Source: Icerya purchasi (Eukaryota; Arthropoda; Insecta; Hemiptera; Monophlebidae). Taken from it: a DNA stretch of 64,000 bases. The position numbers and the translations under genes were made by a program. Positions 31,190 through 41,872 of this stretch are shown here, one piece after another (the first letter of the stretch is position 1; each line of letters starts with the position of its first letter). Under the pieces are notes generated by a model. That model saw only the letters and a list, made by a program, of their open reading frames with translations, ran no database searches and was not told the DNA's origin. Where the stretch lies: positions 592,931,643 to 592,995,642 of the forward strand of contig CM077115.1 in NCBI GenBank assembly GCA_039619475.1, given 5' to 3'.

Positions 31190-33160
31190 TATAACTCTTT
31201 TTTAAATTCCATTACACCTGCTGCTTCTTTACCTTCTTCTAGACGCCATCCATTATCATCTAATCGCCGCAGCCAGAGCATCTCTTTGCCGAGGAGAATG
31301 AAGAATGCAACGCTACATTAGAACACAGAGTCAAGCCATCTTTCGAATCTATTTGTTTCGATTCTGTAACATATGGTTAAAAAATTGAAAAGAGGTCTTC
31401 TCTTAAAAGAATGTCTGTTCTTCTTTCTCTATAAATACTCCTCTTTCACATATCTGGGGAAATTGGCTAGAACTTTTAAATTCTCTTTCTATAAACGTCC
31501 TTCCAATTTCAACATTTCCTCGTAGGTAACTCCTAATATCCTTTAGTGATTCTGTCATTCGTGCTTATATTGCTGAAGTTGACGAATTGCATCAATTTCC
31601 GCAAAATTCCGTACTTTTTAACTTTTTCCTTTACTATTAACGAATTTAATTGTCCTTTTTTCTCCAAATATTCCAGCCCCACTCTACATCTTGACAATAT
31701 ATTTTCTGTTATGCTTAAAAGTCCGTTCGAATTATCTTTTAGTTTTCTTCAATTTTTTTGATTTTTTCCTTTTCCCGGGTATAAACCCTACCGCCGGGAA
31801 TTCTAAGAAAAGTTCTTCCTTTCATCTTATTTCCTTGACATCCTGCATCAGAAAACTGTTAAAACGTATGTTGAACAACACCTTGTTTTCGGTAATTGCA
31901 GCACAATAATGTATATTTCTTAATGATACGTGTATCACCTATAAAAAATAATAGAATGACAGCAATTAACGTATCCCGATTCTATGTAATACTGTTACTA
32001 TCAATACCTTACGATGAATCGTTCTATCCACCTCTCTCTTCCCTATTTTTGCGATTTTTCGAAAACTGATCTTCCTCAAATCGTTCGGTACCCTACTCTT
32101 TTCAATATCTATGCTATTGATGTGGCTCCCCTCTCCTTTTAAATTCTTCTTTATTATTTGCTGATGACATTCTACTCTTTCCCTCATCTCACGATCTTAT
32201 ATCGAATAGTGAAACACTTGATTCGTCTCTTGCCACGCTGGAACTATTACTCCTACTAATCTCTTTAATCCTGCTTTTGTTGATCTAGCTCTAAACGATA
32301 TTTTTCTTTCTGGTATTAACCTCGACATCTTCCTGGACAGTCGTTTGTCTTTCTCTGAACATAATATCTTTTCTCCTCGTCAATCAAACGGCTAAACTTG
32401 CTGAAACCCTTATCCCTAATTGAATGAGGCGGTGATCCTTCTTTTGTCATTCTAAATCAGATATAATCTAAAATTCTTACTTTCGACTATGCCTTGTTGC
32501 TGATAAATCCCCTCTAATTCCAACAGTTTTTGCTGAATCTAATGCACCATTCCTGTAGCCTATCACTTCCTTGTTAAACAACTTCTACTCACGTCTGTTT
32601 CTATCATTTCACTTCTAAAAACTGGCGTTATTTATCCAGTTTTTTTTAAAACCTATTCTCTAATTTTCTTCTGCTGAGCTAGGGACAAGCGTGATTTAAA
32701 CGAAAAAATAAACAAAACAAATACGTAGAGCAAGATATATAACCAATTCGATTTATGTAGTAAATATAAACGCGGAAAATAATTTAATGTATTAAACAGT
32801 GTTATAAATTGCTACTCGAAATAAAAAAAGGCACAATAGTATGGCGAAAATTATCTAGAAATCACGGATGATTATTCGCCTGCACTCTTTTAACTATATT
32901 ACCGCTTTCTCCATTTTCCTCTTTCGGTTAATTTCCTCTCCGCATGTTCATCCTAATGAACCAATGGTCCAGCTGATCACGTTTACTTCGAATGTTCACC
33001 TCTTTCTGTCCAACATTATTTACTATATTTTCTTTATTCCGATTTTCAATTCCTTACATTCTGTATTTTTTCGTTCTTTATTCACTATTTCAACCGTGGT
33101 ATCTCTGCTTTATATGGTTAGTATCTGACTATTCAAGTGATACAGCTCTTAGTAACCCTT
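31190..33160 (+). pseudogene. Decayed plus-strand copy of LINE-A/B-clade ORF2
   Basis: Frame-shifted pieces follow the order of LINE-A ORF2: 'LISLTSCIRKLLKRMLNN' near 31830 matches the RT segment 'PISLASCIRKLFEGMLNK', a region near 32330 matches 'FLDSRLSF', and 'ADHVYFECSPLSVQ' near 32970 matches the C-terminal Cys/His tail. Much of the RNase H region is missing, and 32690-32860 looks unrelated. Stops and frameshifts are frequent, so this is an old copy in opposite orientation to LINE-A and LINE-B. Confidence 0.75.
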
Positions 33161-33199
33161 CTTTTTGTTTCTATAGGTACCTGTGGCTCTGGTTAACGT

Positions 33200-33770
33200 A
33201 TTGAGAAAAAGAAAAGATTCACGTAGCAGCAAAGTTCCATCTCCAAACCTTTCGTAGTCGGAAAAAAATCATTTACGATCGATGTAGAAAAATTATTATT
33301 TTGTCATTATTTTCTTTCTTAAATATTTCAAAATTATTGCAACGCGGAAGACTATTAAAACCCGTCTTCGAATGTGATGACATTTTATGTCTGAAAAGAC
33401 ACTTACATCGTTCATCGTCAACATTTACGGAAAGAAGAGAATCTTCAAAAACGTCAAAAAGGAATTTTCATAATACGACTTCATTTAAAAACAAAAACAC
33501 TTTCCTATTTTTTTCTCATTGTTTACTAAATCTGCCGTATTTCGTTGATTCACACTATTCTTTTCCAATGCTATCCGTATGTTTACTTCGACTTTCTTCG
33601 TAACGTAGTTTCAGCAGTTTACAAAAATCACACGGTATAAAATGACTCGAATCACGAAACAACATCAGTAACAAAACTGATCTTAATCATCGTACTCCTT
33701 ATCAGATTTATTATACAATAGGTTTTGAAATTTCCAAAAAAACATTAAACTTCATCAAAAAAACTATTTT
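33200..33770. other. Gene-free stretch
   Basis: A 100-codon plus-strand frame at 33301-33603 shows no recognisable motif and is probably chance. No repeat partner was found. Confidence 0.4.
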
Positions 33771-33777
33771 AAAATGA

Positions 33778-33917
33778 TTTATATATTTACCGACACATTT
33801 TTCAATGGAACACAGTCCGATGATCACGGTGTATTATCAATTAAAAATTTGAATTTACAATACACCATGATTATGGGACTGTGTTTTTCCTTTAACATGT
33901 CGGTAATATTACAAGCA
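33778..33917. repeat. Fold-back (about 50-bp arms)
   Basis: The left arm starts 'atatttaccgacacatttt' and includes 'gaacacagtccgatgatcac'; the right arm is its diverged reverse complement ending 'acatgtcggtaatatt'. A 30-nt loop separates them. It is probably a tiny MITE or the ends of a deleted DNA transposon. Confidence 0.7.
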
Positions 33918-34320
33918 ATTTTAATATATTCTTCTAACAAAGTTAAATGTTTTTTTCAAATTCGAACTTTACAGGGCGATGATTTAAAGTTCGACTCGAT
34001 GTAGTTTGATATAAGCCAAATATGCACAACAGTAGTATATAGTCAATTATACATATAGTCGCGTATTTCTATGAACATTTCCCCTAACAAGGAGATTTAG
34101 AAAATTCTAAAATATTTTACAAAACGTAACCTTCTCCCGGAGTTGGGGAAAAGATTTAAGTAAAAAAAAAAAATTGAAATTAACTGTTTTCTAAGAATCT
34201 ACGACAACCAAAACTCAAAGATATTAATTCGAAAATTAAATGTAAAAGCAGTCCGCAATGTTTCTTAATCTATAAAAGACATTATGTTAATTAATCATTA
34301 TTTTGCCTGCTCTCGTGTCT

Positions 34321-34612
34321 AGGGCTGTATCTGAGGGGGGTTTTCCTGTTTCAACCCTCCATCATGGAATGTCGCGAAATAATAACTGCTTGAATTAAAT
34401 GGACCGAAATTCAGAATAAATTTATTTCTTTTCAATTTTTGACAAAAGAAAAGAAAATTAAAATTTTTTATATTCCATGGAAACGACCATTCTTTATTTG
34501 TTTTTATTGTGGTGTTCAAATACTGCATATACAATAATTGACTACAAGGCTTTAGTGTACCATTTATAAATAAATATATTTCATAATAACACACTTGTGC
34601 ACGCACACATAC
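34321..34612 (-). repeat. Dispersed ~290-bp repeat, copy 2
   Basis: Reverse-complement partner of 25806-26095, with small indels; it begins 'agggctgtatctgagggg' and runs into CA-rich sequence at 34600-34620, as copy 1 runs into TG/CG sequence. A second motif ending 'aacggccctg' (34668-34681) lies just outside. Confidence 0.75.
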
Positions 34613-34689
34613 ACACACATATGTATATTTATAAACATATTTTCGAACCCCCCCGAAATTTTGTTCTATAAACGGCCCTGCTCGTGTGT

Positions 34690-35205
34690 AATTGTCATAT
34701 GCGGAGTAGGAGATAATCTGCGTTATTAGATAAAATTAATATTTGTAGGCGTAAGTTCAATACTTAAATTTACGAAAAAAAAAAAATAGCAAAAATTTCA
34801 ATGATAAATTTAAATGAACAATACTGTTGTTCAATAGCTGGAGGACATTGTCAAATAAAGAAATTTATTTAATCGATCGCCCCGTTAAATTATTAAAATA
34901 ATAAAACACACAAACAGTACATAAATAAATACAGTACTTCATTCTAAAGTTATTTACTTCGATTTTTTTATTAAAAACTGTGCGTGAAAAATACATTTAG
35001 ATTTAAAATCATTGTGTAAAGCACATATTTAGTTACTGCACTGGAGCAGCGCTCACTGTGTGAACAAGTATTACGATTTTCGTGTTTTTCTTCGTTTTTT
35101 TTTATTTATTTATTTTTTTTTTTTTTGTTTTGCAATACATAAAATATGCCTACAAAAAATTTCTGACCAGTTGAATCTTTCAGCAGAGTGCAGGAGCCAG
35201 CACTG
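34690..35205. other. Gene-free AT-rich stretch
   Basis: No coding signal or paired repeat was seen. A T-rich tract lies at 35091-35130. Confidence 0.45.
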
Positions 35206-35210
35206 AAATA

Positions 35211-36387
35211 CAGTCGACTCGTGATTATCCGGATCGCGTTTATCCGGACTCCGTATTATCCGGATCGATTTATCTAAAAGAAGAATAAAATAAAAGAAGA
35301 AAAAGAGGAAAAAGCCAAAGCGCTTTTATAAAATCCACAGCTATATGCGGTACATATTTCAATATTTGATTATATTCGCTGCAAATGAAGATGTTGTGAA
35401 CTTTTTAAAATTTTGTTTCACGAAGAGTTTGTGCCCGCGGATGAGAAACCTTTGTCCGACAAACAATTACTGAGAAAACCAACCCTTATTCTCGACAATG
35501 CTCCAGTCCAGCAAATTAAAGAGTTACAAGATGGTAATATAAAGCCAATGTTTCTTCCAGCAAACGTTACACCGATTTGTCGTCAACCTATATGGATCAA
35601 TGGATCATCCTAGAGGTCTTAAAAAAAACATCGACACCGCTTTCTCGCCAAACTAATAGAGGATTGTGTCAGATTACTTTAAAATCAGTTGATATGCTTG
35701 ATATTATCTTCACTTGGGGTTATCTGAGGGATGGGAAGAGATTAGTTCTATAGCATTAGTAGTGCGGTGTCGTAGAAAATATTATTAGATCATGAAGTCA
35801 GTGACAAATGGGATGAAACTGACAAACAATGTGATTATTTGGACAGTTCAAAAGACAGTGAGGGGAGCTTGTTTCCCTAATAAAAAATATTCCGGTAGGT
35901 GAAACGGATAGTAGTAATACGGCTAACCTTACAGAATGGATGGACAGCGACGAGATCGAAGAAATGGCAGATGAGGATATCATGGTACTCAACGTTAAAG
36001 AAAATACGGATAACGAGCCCCTTCAGAGTGTTACACCAGACGATGGATGACTGAAGGTGATCGAAGTAGCGCTGGAGTGTATATTACATTCAACAGGAAA
36101 AGGCGTCGCCGGCTAATATCATTTGTTTACGTACGTGAAGCGATAATCGGCAAGGAGCAGAGTGAAGCGAAAGACACAGGCCTTAATCACAGATTTCTTT
36201 AAGCACTGGTTAATGTGTACCACCGTAAGTTAAGTTTTCATGTTTACTTTTTTACATAAGGTAAGTTAATTTCCATTTTTTCATTTAATTTGTAGCATTT
36301 AATCTTGAACTCCGACCTATCCGAATTTCTTGCTATCCGACCCGGCTGGCTGCCCAATTAATCCGGATAATCGCGAGTAGTCGACTG
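35211..36387 (+). mobile_element. Decayed pogo/Tigger transposon with TA duplication
   Basis: The terminal inverted repeats begin CAGTCGACT; the left reads on with 'cgtgattatccggat' and the right, in complement, with 'actcgcgattatccggat' (two-base indel). TA flanks both sides (35209-35210, 36388-36389), as expected for Tc1/mariner-superfamily elements. Inside, plus-strand pieces show the second part of the DDE catalytic domain: 'TLILDNAPVQ' near 35490 and 'IKPMFLPANVTPI' near 35545. A C-terminal acidic segment is present near 35930-36040. The N-terminal DNA-binding part is missing and several stops are present, so it is an internally deleted, inactive copy. Confidence 0.88.
35413..36049 (+). 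pseudogene. Tigger-type DDE transposase remnant
   Basis: The frame 35413-35613 contains the conserved 'DNAP' and 'FLPANVTP' motifs that surround the second catalytic aspartate of jerky/Tigger transposases. Beyond it the reading frame breaks repeatedly; near 35925 an acidic tail ('NLTEWMDSDEIEEMADEDI') resembles the variable C-terminus of this family. The motif that should follow 'NVTP' (Gln-Pro-Met-Asp region) is damaged by a frameshift at about 35590. Confidence 0.85.
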
Positions 36388-36653
36388 TATTACGAATCGA
36401 AATATTTGCTAGCTCGCTGTAAATGCTTTCATCGACAAGTTTTATTGCGAAATCTCATTAACCGAATATTTTGCGATCTCTCTTCCATATGTAGAGTACA
36501 TGATTTTTAATTTTATTTAAATATTCCTCGTTCATTCGCTGTTTTCGTTATTTATTTGTTTATTTATTTATATTCTAAACGTATAAATAATTATTCGACA
36601 AAGATTAATTCCACAAATCATTCGTCGCGCGAGCAATGGGAAATAATTGTTAC

Positions 36654-36800
36654 TATAGTCCGTTCAACGAAAATGTGCTGATGGAAAAAGTCGATATAAA
36701 TCGATATGTATTATCCACTAACAGTGGCCCCGTAAGTGGATCATAAATACCGATTTATATCGACTTTTTCCATCGGCACATTTTCGTTGAACGGACTATA
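36654..36800. repeat. Near-perfect 147-bp palindrome
   Basis: The arms, about 66 bp each, start TATAGTCCGTTCAACGAAAA and differ at only a few positions; the centre is about 15 nt. No coding capacity. It is probably a young fold-back MITE (possible TA target). Arms this similar imply a recent origin or gene conversion. Confidence 0.85.
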
Positions 36801-36989
36801 ATAATTTATAATGAATCTTATCTAGAATATTATAAAGAAATATAAACAACTATCGGTTAGTGCGCATCTGTACAACTTTGCTATTTTTGAATTTTTTGAG
36901 CGCGATAACGAAGACCCTATGCCCAGAAGCAATATGAAGGGGAAAGAATCAACAATTAAATATCAATTCGGTTAAAGATGGATAATATA

Positions 36990-37524
36990 AAAGAACTAAG
37001 TAGAGATGGTACAGTCAAAAACCAGTATTTTGAATAAAGATTTTTGAAGAGAGGTAGGGTATTCGAAACTGGAATTTTAGAGAAGAAGGAAAGCGAGAAA
37101 ACGGCAACTCAAAAGTCAGAAAATCCGTCAATTCATCGCCTTCTATGCCTGCATGACTATGAATCCATCAGTACGGACTGAAAGAGAAGATAAAAGATTA
37201 TGAATGAGAGAATATATTCGAAGAATGATAAAATCACAGGAGTACATGGGAAAAGCAAAACACATGGAGTGATGAACAAGATAATCAAATAGTTTGTGAA
37301 GTAGCGATGGGAGAAAACGTAAATAAGTCTTCTTCGCTTATTGTAAATATAGAGAAAAAGGAAACGAGTCTAAAGGATTCGAGCGATTAATTTCTGAAAG
37401 GATATAAGAGGCTCTAACATTCCACACCAAGTTGAATCATCAGTAACGATATTCATGTGTAGGGGGAATAAAAAATTAATAGTGTTATGAAACTCCTGCA
37501 TAGCGATAGTTCGAGATAATGATT
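36990..37524 (-). pseudogene. Decayed LINE-clade RNase H fragment
   Basis: Minus-strand pieces follow LINE-B around the RNase H domain: a segment before and at 'YTDGS' is recognisable as 'HMNIVTDDSTWCG' near 37445, and later pieces align with the region before 'HSGIEGNE'. Frames are heavily broken. A younger LINE tail is inserted at its left-coding end (37525). Confidence 0.55.
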
Positions 37525-37810
37525 CTTTTTTTTTTTTTTTTTTTATTTCCTACCCTGGGCTCGCCAGCGGCCTTGACCCAACAACATGAAAAATTAACAG
37601 TTATAACTAAATAACCAGGCGGTCAGAAATGGATAGGACAAAGGACAGTAGCAATGGGATAACTGAAGGCAATGGGAAGGAAAGAATATAGGTAGCGTTA
37701 AAGGGAGTAGGAAGACCCAAAACTAAAAGTTAGGTGTAAAGAAAAGAGTGTTCGTTAGAGAGTGCTGAACATTCGAATAGGATGTGATTTGAATCACAAA
37801 TACATTCTTA
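37525..37810 (-). mobile_element. 5'-truncated LINE-A/B-clade tail
   Basis: A T-tract (about 37527-37545) is followed by the clade's 3'-UTR box ('ctgggctcgccagcggcc') and by minus-strand sequence parallel to the last codons of LINE-B ORF2, up to the 'DHIMFECSSLSS' region near 37790. It is only about 280 bp long. A target duplication was not identified. Confidence 0.7.
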
Positions 37811-38131
37811 ATTCAAGATTATCTGCACATTGTTGTTGATCTATATTACAAATCAGTTATGTCTTTAAGTCAATTTTTCTTTACTTTGATATCCCATTTT
37901 TTTTTTGCTTTCTCGTTTAAAATTTATTGCATTCTAACAAAAATTAAATTTCTAACGCCGTTAGTTTTCGACTGACGTGCATTTTTTTTCTGCGGCCTCA
38001 ACGACAATAACTAAAAAGAATAAATACCACACAAATTTCATCATCTTTATCTTTTTTTTTTTTTTTTTTTTTTTTTTACTATGGGTTCGTCAGCGAGGAC
38101 ATTAGCCCAAGAAATGGGAATAGAGAAAAAA

Positions 38132-41100
38132 TCAGATTTTTATGAGGCGTGAAACATTCAACAAGAATGTATCAAGCGCCTGGATGACAGAACGAGAAGG
38201 AAGGGAAAGAATAAATGCAGCACAATAGGGAGTAGGAACATTGTTTGATAAGAGAGAGGAGTAAAAGGAAGATTGTTCAGATGAAAGTGATGAACATTCG
38301 AACATTATGTGATCAGGATCACATACATGTTGACTGTTAAGAGGATGTAATGGACAATACGGAGATGCCGCGAGAGAGAATCGGAAAAGCGACGAGGGAA
38401 GCCAGCTGTGCCCAAAGCGGAGGCGGCATATTGCCGAGATGCTGGAGCGACGCATAAAAGGGAAGTCAAGAAACCAGGAACAGAAAGGAAGAGAAGGCTG
38501 GATGGACAAGTAAAAGGAATCCGGGTTTGAGAATGAGGAGTAGTAGAAGTTAAACCATAATTGGTTGTGCGCTGCAGAGGACAGAAGATTAATATTGACG
38601 GATGGAAAAGTAGTAAGGAACCTGCCGGAAGAAGAAGCTCGCCGAGCTAATAAGTCAACTGACTCATTTCCTTCTATTCCAGAATGGCTAGGGATCCAAA
38701 GGAAATTAACCTCGATTGCACAAAAAAGAAAGAGGTCATGGATCAAGGAACGTATAAAAAGGATTACATAATCAGTAGAGTGGGGAGGCAGAGGAGATGC
38801 AACAGCCTGTAGCACGCTTTGAGAGTCTGATAGAATAAGGAAATTACGAGAGACCTTCGAAGATCTGATGAAGAAAAGTGCATGGAGGATAGCAATAGAC
38901 TCGGCACAGAAAGTCGAACAGAAGGAAGGAAGTTTAAAGGACTCAGAGTGATTTAATGAAGGACAAAGAAAGGCTGCACCAACTCCACTTGGGCTCTTGG
39001 AACCGTCCGTGTAGATTGTAACGTGGTTAGAATAGTGGGAGTTTAAGGTATGTAAAAATTCCGATCTAACGGCGTGATGCAGAACGGTTGTAGGGGGAGC
39101 AGAAGAGTAAAAGCAATTAATTGGATGAAGAAAGGAGGAAAAGTTAAAAGAAAAATATGGGAGCTTATCGCAAGTGTGAATGTATGGTAAAAATTGAAGG
39201 AGTCGAGTAGAAATAAGAGACAGAATTGGTGTTTTATTGGCACTAAATCGCCAATCCTGTAGAATGAGGGAATAAGAAGGAATAAGTGAGGAAGAGGAGA
39301 TAGGAAGACGTTTAATAAGGAAGCGGTAGCCCAAATAGGAACGCCGAATAAAGAGTGGAGGAATGTGGGTTTCCGCTTGAATAGCAGGGATAGGAGAAGA
39401 TTTCTGAGCTCCAAGACAGAGGCGGAGGCAAGTATTTTGGACGCGATCGAGCTTGGAGAGCAAAGACCTGGAAGAGTTACCATAAATAAAACAGCAATAA
39501 TCTAGAATAGAACGGATACAGGATTTGTAGAACATGAGCAAAATGCACGGATCACCTCCCCAGTTCGTATGTGAAAGGGACTTAATAAGGTTGAGCCTTT
39601 TTAGTGATGACACGTATATATAGTTAATATGCTTGTGGAACGAAAGACGGCTATCCAAAAATACTCCTAAGTAACGGAAATGGTTAGCCAGGGGGATCGG
39701 ATTACTATTTAAGGAAAGACTAACTAAGTAGGGGTCAAAAGGACGAAGAGTAAAGACAACAGCAGAGGATTTCGTTGGAGAGATAGACAGATGAATATTA
39801 GATAAAGCGCTTTCCAAAATCGTTAAGTAATGTTGCAGCTGGGAATTAGCGGTGGAGATACTACGATGGGTGGAGTAAATGAGGATGTTGTCAGCAAAAA
39901 AAAGGGAAGAGGAGATTGTTGACAGAGAAGCAGTTTTTATAAGGTAAATGTTAAAAAGGGTTGGACTTAGACAAGAGCCCTGCGGTAGTCCACGAAAGAC
40001 CAGTCTAGAAATAGGTTCGAGCGGAGAAGAGAGAAAGATAGTCCTAGATTGGAAAAGGCTAATGACAAGAGCAGAGAAGAAGGGTGGAATATTCAAGGAG
40101 AGCATGGAATCGAATAGGGTGGGAAGGTGGACATTATCGAAGGCAGCAGAGACATCGACGAAGGAAGCAATGAGGAATTTTTTGTTGATAAAAGATAAAT
40201 ACACATCTGACAAGAAAGTACTGATACAATCGGGAGGGCCGCGTCCAGGGCGAAATCCAAACATATTATTTGGCAATACTTTATTGTGCTCAAGCCACCA
40301 AATTAGCCGTCTATTAATTATACTTTCAAACAGCTTTCTGGCACAGGGAGCAAGTGAGATTGGTCGAAGAGAGGAGGAGTTAGGTTTTGGGATCGGGACA
40401 ACAATGAAAATATTCCAAACAGATGGAGTAGAACCAGACGAGAGAAATGAATTGAATAAATTTAAGAGGAAACGAAGAGCGGAATCAGAGAGACTTTTTA
40501 GTACGAGAAAGGGAATTCCGTCTTTACCAGGAGAAGAATTAGAAGAATTACGTAAGGCAGCTTCCAATTCAGTGTAGGTAAAAGGAGTGAGTAGGAAATG
40601 AGAGGAGGTGAGGGGAACCGGGATGCGACAGGATTCTTGGAAGCTAGGAACGTAACAAGGAGCTAAGGAATTCATAAATGGAATTAATTTGTCCAGAGAC
40701 AGGATATGATTTGAAAGATGTTGAGCTGAAAAAGATTTGAAAGTCTTCGCCATTTTCCAAATGTGAGTGAGAGGAGTGGAACGGGAGAAAGCGGAGCAGA
40801 AATTTCTCCACGAGTTCTTTTTTGCCGTTTTAAGAGTATACCTAGCTTTGGCATTGGCACTTTTGTGAGCGAGAAAATTGGAGAGATTAGGACAGGAACG
40901 GAATGTTCTAAAGGTGGATAAACTTCGATCAAAGGCAACTTTGCACTCTTGGTTCCACCACACAGAGGAAACAAATTTGGACCTTTTATGTGTAGGAAGC
41001 TGAGCAGGAGGAGAAGAAAGAGTTAAGGCGTTGGAAATAGATTCCATAAAAAGGTCGTATTGAGAAGATGGATTTAAATGCGAAGGAATTAGAGACAGTG

Positions 41101-41872
41101 AAGAGTCAACGTAGGAACGAAAGATGGGCCAGTCTATCTTAGAGAGAACCCATCTATGAGATTGAGTAGGATTATTCAGAGTAGAATGAGAAAACTGATT
41201 TAAGGAAATGATGATGGGAACATGGTCGCTTCCAAAAGTTCCATCCAGAGTGTTCCATGAGCAGCTAAAACCAAGATTGGGAGATGTAAAAGATAGATCA
41301 ATGGAACTAGGAGCTAGAGGGTTGCTGACACAGGTGGATGTACCGTCATTAAGGAGAAATAGATCATTTTGAAGAATGACATTTTCTAGGATTGCACCAT
41401 TATTATTATAATTAGTGCAACCCCAGAAAGGTGAGTGAGCATTCCAATCTCCGCCTATAATAAAGGGAGTCGAAAGAGAGTTAATGAAAGTAGGAAACGG
41501 AAAATCGCGTAAATCAAAATTAGGAGGGAAATAAGCGGAGATGATGTTAAGTGGGTTACCAGAATCATTAGGAATTGAAACGTGAACCAGATTGGGGAAA
41601 GGAGGGTTGGGAGGAAAGGACGGTTGGAAGTTGTTATAAGTAAGAAATACGATGTCATTTCTAATTAGGATAGCTGCGCCTCCATAACCGTCCACGCGGT
41701 TAGAACTAATAAGGGAGAATCCCTTGAAATGAAGGTCAGATGAGCTTTTTAGCCATGTTTCAGAAAGCAAAGCAATATTAATATTATGTTGATCTAACAG
41801 CCTCTCAAGAGAGGGTTTGTTAGCCCTAAGGCTTCGGCAGTTCCACTGAAGGATTTTAAGTTTCGGAAACAT
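38132..41872 (-). CDS. LINE-B ORF2 with FADN in place of FADD
   Basis: 1246 codons with the same architecture as LINE-A ORF2: endonuclease (Glu38, Asp142, Asn144, 'SDHVPI' at 215-220), RT, RNase H (D956 in 'YTDGS', then 'CAESIAIL', 'SDSQSVL', 'GNESVDLLA') and a C-terminal Cys/His motif ('CPLHPLN...DHIMFEC'). The start ATG lies inside the end of the middle frame (17-nt overlap). In the RT catalytic box the second aspartate is Asn662 (codon AAC at 39887-39889). This aspartate binds a catalytic metal in all active RTs, so polymerase activity is expected to be lost. One G-to-A change explains it. The rest of the frame shows no damage. Confidence 0.92.
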   Translation of the reverse strand: MFPKLKILQWNCRSLRANKPSLERLLDQHNINIALLSETWLKSSSDLHFKGFSLISSNRVDGYGGAAILIRNDIVFLTYNNFQPSFPPNPPFPNLVHVSIPNDSGNPLNIISAYFPPNFDLRDFPFPTFINSLSTPFIIGGDWNAHSPFWGCTNYNNNGAILENVILQNDLFLLNDGTSTCVSNPLAPSSIDLSFTSPNLGFSCSWNTLDGTFGSDHVPIIISLNQFSHSTLNNPTQSHRWVLSKIDWPIFRSYVDSSLSLIPSHLNPSSQYDLFMESISNALTLSSPPAQLPTHKRSKFVSSVWWNQECKVAFDRSLSTFRTFRSCPNLSNFLAHKSANAKARYTLKTAKKNSWRNFCSAFSRSTPLTHIWKMAKTFKSFSAQHLSNHILSLDKLIPFMNSLAPCYVPSFQESCRIPVPLTSSHFLLTPFTYTELEAALRNSSNSSPGKDGIPFLVLKSLSDSALRFLLNLFNSFLSSGSTPSVWNIFIVVPIPKPNSSSLRPISLAPCARKLFESIINRRLIWWLEHNKVLPNNMFGFRPGRGPPDCISTFLSDVYLSFINKKFLIASFVDVSAAFDNVHLPTLFDSMLSLNIPPFFSALVISLFQSRTIFLSSPLEPISRLVFRGLPQGSCLSPTLFNIYLIKTASLSTISSSLFFADNILIYSTHRSISTANSQLQHYLTILESALSNIHLSISPTKSSAVVFTLRPFDPYLVSLSLNSNPIPLANHFRYLGVFLDSRLSFHKHINYIYVSSLKRLNLIKSLSHTNWGGDPCILLMFYKSCIRSILDYCCFIYGNSSRSLLSKLDRVQNTCLRLCLGAQKSSPIPAIQAETHIPPLFIRRSYLGYRFLIKRLPISSSSLIPSYSLILQDWRFSANKTPILSLISTRLLQFLPYIHTCDKLPYFSFNFSSFLHPINCFYSSAPPTTVLHHAVRSEFLHTLNSHYSNHVTIYTDGSKSPSGVGAAFLCPSLNHSESFKLPSFCSTFCAESIAILHALFFIRSSKVSRNFLILSDSQSVLQAVASPLPPHSTDYVILFIRSLIHDLFLFCAIEVNFLWIPSHSGIEGNESVDLLARRASSSGRFLTTFPSVNINLLSSAAHNQLWFNFYYSSFSNPDSFYLSIQPSLPFCSWFLDFPFMRRSSISAICRLRFGHSWLPSSLFRFSLAASPYCPLHPLNSQHVCDPDHIMFECSSLSSEQSSFYSSLLSNNVPTPYCAAFILSLPSRSVIQALDTFLLNVSRLIKI

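Noticed and set aside
33301..33603. 100-codon plus frame
   Set aside because: No motif, homologous partner or signals; length is compatible with chance.
39948..40577. 209-codon plus frame within LINE-B
   Set aside because: Antisense to ORF2 RT; purine-rich composition, Lys/Arg/Glu bias, no motif.
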